A DNA stretch of 64,000 nucleotides, from positions 372,001 through 436,000 of the forward strand of contig NW_027488629.1 of NCBI RefSeq assembly GCF_050948215.1. The letters are read 5' to 3'. The translations under genes and the position numbers were made by a program. Positions within the stretch are counted from its first letter, which is position 1. Each line of letters begins with the position of its first letter. Below, one piece after another: positions 42,710 to 50,559 of this stretch. Source of the DNA: Halictus rubicundus. Its lineage: Eukaryota; Arthropoda; Insecta; Hymenoptera; Halictidae. The notes beneath the pieces are model-generated. The model made no database searches. It saw nothing but the letters and a program-made list of their open reading frames with translations, and was not told where the DNA came from.

Positions 42710-44872
42710 ATGGAAACAAATAATGAAAAAAATCTCGATGTTGTGGGGGAGGCTGCCGATACGGCAGCAGCGACGGTGGGGGAAGAGACGGCAGCGGTCA
42801 CTGCCGGGGAGGGGATGGCAGCGGTTACTGCCGGGGAGGACGCGGTCGTGGTCATCGCGGACGAGGACTCGGATGGGGATGAAACAATCATCTCCATCTC
42901 GAGCTCCGTCGGCTCGATCGTGACGCGCGGAGGCGCGGAGAAGCGGGGCGCGACATCTGGGGTCTCTGACCCCAAGCGTGCCCGGTTAGAGGGGGGGATG
43001 CACACCCGCGGCGGGTCGGTGTCGCGGACGGACCCCGGGGAGGGCTCGTCGGGGACGCCCATCATGGATCTGGCCCTCGGCGGCCGCGCCGAGAGGAGTC
43101 AGAAGAGGAGGGTCGGTGACCTCATCGAGCTGGGTGGGAGGATGCCGACAGCGCAGCTAGTAGGGGAGGTGGAGGAGGCGATGTTGAGGGTGGAGAGAGT
43201 CTCCACCGTCTCAAAGGGCCTCAAGGGGGACCTGGCTAAAGACTTGCGGGATTGTTCTGCAGTCGCCAGGGCCCACTGCACCACCTTGATGCAGCGGTGC
43301 TTTACCGGGATGGCGTGGCAGGGGAGCCAGGAGGTGGCCCGTCTCCGCGAGCAGAACGCGGCCCTCGCGAAGGAGGCGGGTGACCTCCGGTCGAGGCTCC
43401 GGTCAATGGAGGCCGGGCGGCGGGCGAACACCGACAGCGGTCGCCAGGCGGGACATGCGCCAATAGGGGAAGCGCCCCCCGCCACCTCGACAGCGGGGGT
43501 CCGTACGCGGGGGACGGAGGCGATGGGGTCGTCGGGGGAGGGAGTGGGAGTTTTGGACTCCGAAGCCCTGCTTCTCCGGGTCGGCGCGCTGATAACGGCC
43601 AGGAACCGGGAGCTAGAGGCCCGGATGGAGGAGCGGTTCCGGACGATTCTGGCCGGGTTGGCCCCGGCCCTCCGGGCGGAGGGTAAAGCGGCGCGCGAGG
43701 CGACACCGGTGGCTTCTCTGCCGGCGACGTCTGTCACCAAGGGGACTGGACCGGTGGTCGTGTCCAACGTGAGGGTGGTGCCCCCCGTTGTCATTCCGCC
43801 ACCGGTCGTCCCGGCCTCGTGGATGGAGGTGACGAGCAAGGCGGCGAAGAGGGCCAAGAAGAAGATGGCCGCGGAGGAGGCTGCGGCGAGAGCAGTCGCG
43901 GCCGAGGCAGCTGCCGCCGCTTCACGGCTGCAGGCTGCGAGGGAGCCGAGGGCGGCGGGCGGCGCACGAGTGCAGGGCGGCGCGAGCGCGGCGAAGCCCG
44001 CCGCCGGGAGGGACGGTGGCCTGGGACGCACCCCCAGAACCGGAGCAGTGGCCATCACCATCCCCGAGAGCTGCAAGCTCACTTATTCGGAGGTGATGGC
44101 CAGGGCAAAAGAGAGGGTGGACCTCAAGGCTATCGGGATCGAGACGGGGGTGCTTCCCAGGCGGTCGAAAACCGGCGGGATCCTCCTGGAGGTCAGGGGC
44201 ACGGGGTGCCAGGAGAAGGCACGGGCCCTCTCCGGGAGGATCGCCGAGGCGCTTGGGGGGACCGGGGTTAAGGTCTCCCAGGCGGTCAAGCGCGGCGAGG
44301 TGCGCGTGGCGGGCCTGGACGACTCGGTGTCGTCCGGGGACGTAGCGGTGGCGCTGGCGGCGGCGGGGGGGTGCTCCGCGGCGGAGTTCCGGGTCGGCGA
44401 GATCCGCAGACCCGCCTCGGAGCAGGCGCTGGGCTTCTGTTGGGCCCAGGGCCCCCTCGCGGCCGTCAAGAAAGTGGTGGCGGGAGGCCGGCTGCTGGTC
44501 GGCTGGTCCTCGGCCCGCGTCGAGGCGCTGAGGGAGCGGCCCCTCCAATGCTTCCGTTGCTTGGAGACGGGGCACACGCGGGCGACATGCAAGAGCGCGG
44601 TCGACAGAGGCGCGTTGTGCTACCGCTGCGGGGTGGCGGAGCACCGGGCTTCGGTCTGCAAGGCCGCCCCCAGGTGTCCGCTCTGCGCGGACCTGGGGAG
44701 ACCATCGGGCCATAGATTCGGGGCCAAAGCGTGTGCCCCGGCTCCCAAGAGGGGCCGCGCGGCGACGAAAGAGAAGGGCGCGTCTGGGGCTGCATCCGCG
44801 CAGCGGCCGCAGACGGCGCCGGGGGCCCGGCCCTCCCAGGGAGGGGACTCTGCAGAGCCCATGTTAGAGTAG
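42710..44872 (+). CDS. LINE ORF1: gag-like nucleic-acid-binding protein with three zinc knuckles
   Basis: ORF1 encodes about 720 residues. ORF1 proteins of R1-clade elements bind element RNA, form ribonucleoprotein particles and carry them to the nucleus. I chose the first AUG (42710), which has G at -3 and G at +4; the frame is open upstream from a GTG at 42677. The N-terminus is acidic with a 27-bp tandem duplication. Basic, NLS-like patches lie at K89-R90 and K132-R134. A short heptad-like coiled coil lies near residues 212-237, and an Ala/Lys-rich helix-prone segment at about 377-415. A conserved gag-like region at about 458-612 precedes three knuckles: C614-C617-H622-C627 (CX2CX4HX4C), C637-C640-H645-C650 (same spacing) and C656-C659-H668-C675 (CX2CX8HX6C). 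The conserved region resembles, from memory, gag-like proteins of hymenopteran R1 elements. The last 150 or so nt overlap ORF2. The frame is intact. Confidence 0.93.
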   Translation: METNNEKNLDVVGEAADTAAATVGEETAAVTAGEGMAAVTAGEDAVVVIADEDSDGDETIISISSSVGSIVTRGGAEKRGATSGVSDPKRARLEGGMHTRGGSVSRTDPGEGSSGTPIMDLALGGRAERSQKRRVGDLIELGGRMPTAQLVGEVEEAMLRVERVSTVSKGLKGDLAKDLRDCSAVARAHCTTLMQRCFTGMAWQGSQEVARLREQNAALAKEAGDLRSRLRSMEAGRRANTDSGRQAGHAPIGEAPPATSTAGVRTRGTEAMGSSGEGVGVLDSEALLLRVGALITARNRELEARMEERFRTILAGLAPALRAEGKAAREATPVASLPATSVTKGTGPVVVSNVRVVPPVVIPPPVVPASWMEVTSKAAKRAKKKMAAEEAAARAVAAEAAAAASRLQAAREPRAAGGARVQGGASAAKPAAGRDGGLGRTPRTGAVAITIPESCKLTYSEVMARAKERVDLKAIGIETGVLPRRSKTGGILLEVRGTGCQEKARALSGRIAEALGGTGVKVSQAVKRGEVRVAGLDDSVSSGDVAVALAAAGGCSAAEFRVGEIRRPASEQALGFCWAQGPLAAVKKVVAGGRLLVGWSSARVEALRERPLQCFRCLETGHTRATCKSAVDRGALCYRCGVAEHRASVCKAAPRCPLCADLGRPSGHRFGAKACAPAPKRGRAATKEKGASGAASAQRPQTAPGARPSQGGDSAEPMLE
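44716..44872 (+). promoter_or_regulatory. ORF1/ORF2 -1 overlap, presumed recoding or restart region
   Basis: ORF2's frame opens at 44716 and ORF1 stops at TAG 44870-44872, so any -1 shift must occur within about 154 nt. I read every ORF1 codon pair here and found no X XXY YYZ slippery heptamer. The only AUG near the stop (44861) is in the ORF1 frame. SART1 is known to use a UAAUG stop-start for ORF2; that motif is absent here. Confidence 0.6.
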
Positions 44873-47800
44873 GTACTTTTAATCCTACTCCGGTTCTGCA
44901 GGCGAACCTCAACCACTCGCGCGCGGCACAGGACCTGTTTGTCCAAGCCGTGCGCGAGTGGGGGGCTGGGCTGGCAGTTGCGGCGGAGCCGTACGCAATC
45001 CCCGAACACCCCTTCTGGGTGGGGGACGAGATCGGCTCCGTAGTAATAGTGGCGGGAAGCCGCCCCGGGTCCCCGTCGGTCTCCCTTCTGGAGCGGGGCG
45101 AGGGATTCGTGGCGGTGCAATGGGGGGACATCGCGGTTGTCGGGATCTACATCTCGCCGAGCTGTGGCCTCGATCAATATCGGGGGTTCCTGGGTGGGCT
45201 GAACAGCTGCATCGCGCGGTGCAGCGCCCGCCCGGTTCTCGTTTTGGGAGACTTCAATGCCCACGCGGTATCGTGGGGGAGTCCCAGGACGACCACTAGG
45301 GGTAGCGAGGTGTTAACCTGGGCGGCCGGCCTGGATCTCCGGTTGATTAACCGGGGATCCACGCCGACGTGCGTGCGTCCGCAGGGGGTCTCGATTGTCG
45401 ACCTGACGTGGGGGACTCCCTCGGCCGTGCGCCGGGTGTCGGGTTGGAGGGTGGCCGAGGAGATAGAGATTGCGTCAGACCATACGCCCATCGTCATGGA
45501 CGTGTGGCCCACCCTCCACGCGCGGGATTCCCGGCCGGGCCGGGGGGACCGACGGCCGCGATGGGCCTTGAAGCGGCTGGACGCGGACGCGTTCGGGGCC
45601 GCGGTAGCCGCGGCGACATGGACGGGGCCGGCCCTGTCCGAGCTGGCGCCTGCGCAAGGGGCGAGGCGGCTGCGGGAGGTAATGACGGCGGTGTGCGACA
45701 CCGCCATGCCCCGCAGCCGGTTCGCCCCCAGGAGGGCGGCGTACTGGTGGTCCGCCGGCATTGCGGAGCTCCGGCGTGCCTGCAATGCCGCGCGGCGTCG
45801 GTACGGCCGAGCGCGTAGGAGGCGCGACGACGAGGAGGCGACGGCGAGGCTCGGCGGGGAGTACCGAGCCGCGCTCGGGGTTCTCCGCAGGGCTATCGCG
45901 CGGGCCAAGGCCGACGCGTGGTCGGAGCTCGTCGGCATGGTGGACTCCGATCCATGGGGGCGCCCGTACAAGCTTGTCATGAACAAGCTGCGCGCGTGGG
46001 CGCCTCCGGTGACGGAGTCGATGGACCCCCACCTGCTCGAGGGAGTGGTGGCGTCCCTCTTCCCGCGAGAGGGGGGACAACTGCGCCGCTCCCATTGGGA
46101 ACAGGAGCCTCTCTGCTGGTCCGCAGAGTGGGAGGTGTCGGCCGGCGAGCTGGGTGAGGCGATGGCCAGGGCGCGGCGGGTGGGCCGCAAGGCCCCGGGC
46201 CCGGACGGGGTGCCGGGCCGCGCGTTGGTCTTGGCCCTGGAGGGGGGACTCGCCGCCGAACTCCGGCAGCTGTATAACGGCTGTCTGAGGGAGGGGGTGT
46301 TCCCCACGGAGTGGAAGTCGGGCAGGTTGGTCCTCCTTCCGAAGGGGGGCAAGTCCCGGGACTCGCCCTCAGGGTACCGGCCAATTTGTCTGCTGGACGA
46401 GGCGGGGAAGTTGTTCGAGCGCGTACTCGTTGGACGCCTCGTCCGGCACCTGTCGGCGGGAGGGTTCCCCGAACTGAGCGGGGTTCAATTCGGCTTCCGG
46501 GAGGGTCTCTCCACCGTCGACGCTATTCGGCGGGTGAGGGCTCTCTCGGAGGCCTGTACGAGGGGGGGCGGTGTTGCGTTGGCGATATCCTTGGATATCG
46601 CTAACGCGTTCAACACCGTCCCCTGGGATCGGATAATGGAGGCCCTGGTCTTCCACCGGGTGCCTCTGTATCTCAGAAGGGTGATCGGGAGCTATCTCTC
46701 CGACAGGGGTATAGAGTATCCCGGCCGGTACGGGATGGTGCGCAGGGGCGTCGTGCGCGGGGTTCCGCAGGGCTCGGTGTTGGGCCCGTTGCTGTGGAAT
46801 CTTGCGTACGATCGCGTCCTGCGGGAGGAGATGCCTCCCGGGGTCAGCCTGACGTGTTACGCCGACGACACGCTGGTATTGGCCACCGGGAGGTATGCGA
46901 AGGAGGCCATCTGCCTGGCGGAGCGCGGCGCGTGGCGCGCGGTGCGCGCGATCCGGTCGCTGGGCCTAGAGGTGTCCGTCGAGAAAACCAGGGCCATGTG
47001 GTTTCTCCGCTCGGCCCGGTTGGCGGCGCCTCCCCAGTGCTGGATCTGCGTGGGGGAGGGGATGGTCAAGGTCGGGTCCCAGATGCGGTACCTGGGACTC
47101 GAGCTTGACGGCCGGTGGCGTTTTGACCGCCACCTTGAGTCGCTGGCGCCCCGGGCGGAGAGGGCGACCGCTGCGCTCGGTCGCCTTCTCCCGAATCTCG
47201 GGGGACCCTGTGGACGGGTGCGTCGTCTGTTCGCGGTGGTGGTGCGAGTTTTGGTCCTGTACGGAGCCCCTGTATGGGCGCGCGATGTCTTGGCTAGGGG
47301 GCGCAGTGGCGGCGCACGGTCGCTGCTGCGTCGCATCGAGCGCAGGCTGGCCATAGGCATCGTGCGGGGGTACCGCACCATTTCATACGCGACGGCGATG
47401 GTGATGTCGGGGCTGATCCCCCTCGAGCTGGAGGCCCGCGTGTTGGCGGATGTGCATACGCACTCCAGGGAACTCCGGCTCCGGGGGGTGGCCCCGGATC
47501 AGGCGCGGCTCATGGTGGATGAGCTCAGGCGACATGCTCGGCGGCACGCAGCCCGGGAGTGGCGCGATAGCCTTCCCGGGACGAGGGAGGGCGAGAGGCG
47601 GGCCGTTCGGGCCATCCTCCCGGTGTTCGATCAATGGAACAGGGGATGGATGGGGCATAGGGTCTCCTACCGTGTGACGCAGGTGATGAGCGGGCACGGG
47701 TGCTTCGGCGACTACCTGTGTCGCATCGGGAGGGAGACCGAGGAGGCGTGTCACCACTGCGGCGAGCCGCGGGACACGGCGCAACACACTCTGGAGGAGT

Positions 47801-48051
47801 GTCCGGCATGGGGGGGAGAGCGCCGTGCCCTGCGGCGCGCGGTGGGCCACGACCTCTCGCTCCCGGCTGTCGTCGCTGCGGCAGCCGGTGGCGAGGAGGC
47901 GTGGAGGGGGTTCGCTTCCTTCTGCGAGCGGGTTATGCTGCGGAAGGAGGCTGCGGAACGGGATCGGGAGCGTAATCACGATCCCGGCCGAAGGGGGGGG
48001 AGGCGGCGCAGGGTACGCCCCGGGGGCGTACCCCCGTTGCGACGCCTCTGA
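44716..48051 (+). CDS. LINE ORF2: APE-type endonuclease plus reverse transcriptase with C-terminal CCHC
   Basis: ORF2 nicks target DNA and reverse-transcribes the element RNA onto the nick (target-primed reverse transcription). The given start is only where the frame opens, after a TAG at 44713; no AUG occurs before the endonuclease ends. Residues are counted from codon 44731. The endonuclease (about 53-255) has N59, E86, a GDFNAH motif (D174, N176, H178) and a SDH triad ending at H251. The reverse transcriptase (about 487-800) has APGPDG (488-493), motif A SLDIANAF with D622, motif B GVPQGS (Q680, G681) and motif C YADD (D712, D713). A C-terminal CX2CX8HX4C knuckle uses C1007, C1010, H1019 and C1024. 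I saw no RNase H domain, as expected for R1. About 1106 residues follow codon 44731, close to normal for the clade, and the frame is intact. It overlaps ORF1 in the -1 frame, so expression probably needs recoding or restart. Antisense frames here, such as 45174-46352, are GC-rich shadows. Confidence 0.94.
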   Translation: MRGQSVCPGSQEGPRGDEREGRVWGCIRAAAADGAGGPALPGRGLCRAHVRVGTFNPTPVLQANLNHSRAAQDLFVQAVREWGAGLAVAAEPYAIPEHPFWVGDEIGSVVIVAGSRPGSPSVSLLERGEGFVAVQWGDIAVVGIYISPSCGLDQYRGFLGGLNSCIARCSARPVLVLGDFNAHAVSWGSPRTTTRGSEVLTWAAGLDLRLINRGSTPTCVRPQGVSIVDLTWGTPSAVRRVSGWRVAEEIEIASDHTPIVMDVWPTLHARDSRPGRGDRRPRWALKRLDADAFGAAVAAATWTGPALSELAPAQGARRLREVMTAVCDTAMPRSRFAPRRAAYWWSAGIAELRRACNAARRRYGRARRRRDDEEATARLGGEYRAALGVLRRAIARAKADAWSELVGMVDSDPWGRPYKLVMNKLRAWAPPVTESMDPHLLEGVVASLFPREGGQLRRSHWEQEPLCWSAEWEVSAGELGEAMARARRVGRKAPGPDGVPGRALVLALEGGLAAELRQLYNGCLREGVFPTEWKSGRLVLLPKGGKSRDSPSGYRPICLLDEAGKLFERVLVGRLVRHLSAGGFPELSGVQFGFREGLSTVDAIRRVRALSEACTRGGGVALAISLDIANAFNTVPWDRIMEALVFHRVPLYLRRVIGSYLSDRGIEYPGRYGMVRRGVVRGVPQGSVLGPLLWNLAYDRVLREEMPPGVSLTCYADDTLVLATGRYAKEAICLAERGAWRAVRAIRSLGLEVSVEKTRAMWFLRSARLAAPPQCWICVGEGMVKVGSQMRYLGLELDGRWRFDRHLESLAPRAERATAALGRLLPNLGGPCGRVRRLFAVVVRVLVLYGAPVWARDVLARGRSGGARSLLRRIERRLAIGIVRGYRTISYATAMVMSGLIPLELEARVLADVHTHSRELRLRGVAPDQARLMVDELRRHARRHAAREWRDSLPGTREGERRAVRAILPVFDQWNRGWMGHRVSYRVTQVMSGHGCFGDYLCRIGRETEEACHHCGEPRDTAQHTLEECPAWGGERRALRRAVGHDLSLPAVVAAAAGGEEAWRGFASFCERVMLRKEAAERDRERNHDPGRRGGRRRRVRPGGVPPLRRL

Positions 48052-48460
48052 CGCGAGCGGGGACGCCCTTGATGATCTCGAGGCGGGGGATCGGATATCC
48101 CCTTACACTCGGTCACCAACGGCGTCCCCGGAGGCCGCCGGGCATCTCGGGCGGGGGCTCGGATGGTCATCGGGCGGCCTAACAGGGGGGGAAGGAGCCA
48201 CGTCGTCCGTTGCGTGGTGCCTTCGGATAGAGTAGGTACGGGAGGGGGCCGCGTCCCCCCCCCTGGGTGGTATGCTAAGGCGGGGGCACACCGGATTGAC
48301 ATGCGCGCGCAGAGCACGGGTGCCCCCAGGAGTCTAGGGACGGACGGGGAGGAGTTAGTGGGTATACTCGGCGTTGCACCAACCAGCCGAGGAGTCCCAC
48401 ATAACCCGGACCACCCCCCCCCGGGGGGGTTCGGGTATCCGTAACGAGATTACCTCCTCG
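48052..48460 (+). other. 3' UTR of the LINE
   Basis: These 409 bp lie between the ORF2 stop and the poly(A). The segment is GC-rich with no recognisable ORF product. In R1-clade elements this region is often what the reverse transcriptase recognises. It holds an imperfect C/G hairpin close to the end (48401-48438), a 12-nt copy of the ORF1 stop region at 48228-48239, and a short CGAG/CTCG pairing just before the tail (48445-48460). Confidence 0.85.
48401..48438 (+). other. Imperfect C-run/G-run hairpin near the 3' end
   Basis: ATAACCCGGACCA followed by nine C residues faces a run of seven Gs followed by TTCGGGTAT. Apart from two or three bulged or mismatched bases, the arms pair along their whole length. 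It ends 22 nt before the poly(A). This is a plausible recognition or processing structure for the element RNA; the role is inferred from what is known of 3' UTR requirements in SART-type elements. Confidence 0.45.

Positions 48461-48489
<29 letters not shown>
48461..48489 (+). other. Poly(A) tail of the LINE, 29 A
   Basis: The tail is 29 uninterrupted A residues between CCTCCTCG and the returning satellite TAGGATAGG. The last A could belong to the target. A pure, unmutated tail is consistent with a recent insertion by target-primed reverse transcription. Confidence 0.95.
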
Positions 48490-48491
<2 letters not shown>

Positions 48492-48507
48492 GGATAGGAT
48501 AGAGGAT
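48490..48507 (+). repeat. Right target-site duplication, probable
   Basis: This is the same 18 bp as 42099-42116, directly after the poly(A). It is followed by AGGTTAGGATAGAGG, the sequence that follows the matching point in intact copies, for example at about 32158-32215 and 61955-62010. Confidence 0.55.
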
Positions 48508-50559
48508 AGGTTAGGATAGAGGATAGGATAGGATAGAGGATAGGATAGGATAGAGGATAGGATAGGATAGAGGATAGGATAGGATAGAGGATAGGATAGG
48601 ATAGAGGATAGGATAGGATAGAGGATAGGATAGCATTGAGGATAGGATAGGATAGTCGATAGGGTAGGATAGAGCAGACGATAGAGGATAGGATAGGATA
48701 GAGGATAGGGGAGGAGATTGGATAGGATAGAGGATACGATAGGGTAGATGATATCATAGGCAAGAGGATAGGATATGATAGAGGATACGATATTATAGAG
48801 GATAGGATAGGATAGAGAATAGGATAGGATAGAGGATAGGTTAGGATAGAGTATATGACAGGATAGAGGATAGGATAGCATAGAGGATAGGATAGGATAG
48901 AGGATAGGATAGGATAGAGGATAGGATAGGATAGTGGATAGGATAGCATAGAGGATAGGATAGGATAGAGGATAGGATAGGATAGAGGATAGGATAGGAT
49001 AGAGGATAGGATAGGATAGGATAGAGGATAGGATAGGATAGAGGATAGGATAGGATAGAGGATAGGATAGGATAGAGGATAGGATAGGATAGAGGATAGG
49101 ATAGGATAGAGGATAGGATAGGATAGAGGATAGGATAGGATAGGATAGAGGATAGGATAGGATAGAGGATAGGATAGGATAGAGGATAGGATAGGATAGA
49201 GGATAGGATAGGATAGAGGATAGGATAGGATAGAGGATAGGTTAGGATAGAGGATAGGATAGGATAGAGTATAGGATAGGATAGAGGATAGGATAGGATA
49301 GAGGATAGGTTAGGATAGAGGATAGGATACGATAGAGGATAGGATAGGATAGAGGATAGGATAGGATAGAGTATAGAATAGGATAGAGCATAGGATAGGA
49401 TAGGATTGAGGGTACTATAGGATAGAGGATAGGATAGGATAGAGGATAGGATAGGGGATTGGATAGGATAGAGGACAGGAGACGATAGAAGATAAGATAG
49501 GGGATTGGATAGGATAGAGGAAAGGAGACGATAGAGATTGGATAGGATAGATGATATTATAGGAGAGAGGATAGGATATGATAGAGGATACGATATTATA
49601 GAGGATAGGACAGGATAGAGGATAGGATAGGATAGAGGATAGGATAGGATAGAGGATAGGATAGGGGATTGGATAGGATAGAGGATAGGAGACGATGGAG
49701 GATAGGATAGGATAGAGGATAGGATAGGATAGAGGATTGGATACTATAAAGGATAGGTGAGGATAGAGAATAGGATAGCATTGAGGATAGGATAGGATAG
49801 TGGATAGGATAGGATAGAGCAGACGATAGAGGATAGGATAGGATAGAGCAGACGATAGAGGATAGGATAGGATAGAGGATAGGATAGGATAGAGGATAGG
49901 ATAGGATAGAGGATAGGATAGAATAGAGGATAGGATAGGATAGAGGATAGGATAGGATAGAGGATAGGATAGAGGATTGGTTAGTATAAAGGATAGGAGA
50001 GGATAGAGGATAGGATAGGATTGAGGATAGGATAGGATAGAGGATAGGATAGGATAGAGGATAGGATAGAGGATTGGTTAGTATAAAGGATAGGAGAGGA
50101 TAGAGGATAGGATAGGATTGAGGATAGGATAGGATAGAGGATAGGATAGGATAGAGCATAGGATAGGATAGGATTGAGGGTAGGATAGGATAGAGGATAG
50201 GATAGGATAGAGGATAGGATAGGATAGAGGATAGGATAGGATAGAGCATAGGATAGGATAGGATTGAGGGTAGGATAGGATAGAGGATAGGATAGGATAG
50301 AGGATAGGATAGGATAGAGGATAGGATAGAGGATAGGATAGGATAGAGGATATGATAGAGGATAGGATAGACGATTGGATAGGATAGAGGATATTATAGG
50401 ATAGAGGATATGATACGATAGCGGATAGGATATAATGGAGTATACGATAGTAATGAGGATAGGATAGCGTTGAGGATAGGATAGGATAGACGATAGGATA
50501 GGATAGAGGATAGGATAGGATAGAGGATAGGTTAGGATAGAGGATAGGATAGGATAGAG

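Larger units (their letters stand above)
42117..48489 (+). mobile_element. Full-length R1-clade non-LTR retrotransposon (LINE) with poly(A) tail
   Basis: This 6373-bp GC-rich element interrupts the AT-rich satellite cleanly on both sides. It has a 5' leader, two overlapping ORFs, a 3' UTR and 29 uninterrupted A residues. ORF1 carries three zinc knuckles. ORF2 carries an APE-like endonuclease, a reverse transcriptase with YADD, and a C-terminal CCHC motif, with no RNase H domain recognised. This order matches the R1 clade (R1, TRAS, SART, Waldo and relatives), many of which insert at fixed sequences in rDNA, telomeric repeats or microsatellites. The G-rich satellite strand is the element's sense strand, the orientation I recall for SART1 in (TTAGG)n. 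No disabling mutation was found. The family cannot be named without a search. Clade confidence is high and subfamily confidence is low. Confidence 0.95.

Noticed and set aside
43099..44082. Antisense and alternative-frame ORFs inside the LINE (also 45174-46352, 43922-44713, 47383-47979)
   Set aside because: GC-rich coding DNA leaves long shadow frames. None shows a recognisable domain, while the sense frames carry full LINE motifs.
44861..44872. AUG at 44861 as an ORF2 restart codon
   Set aside because: It is in the ORF1 frame and meets the ORF1 stop after three codons.
48461..48489. Processed pseudogene rather than a LINE
   Set aside because: The inserted unit encodes its own endonuclease and reverse transcriptase in intact frames with its own leader.
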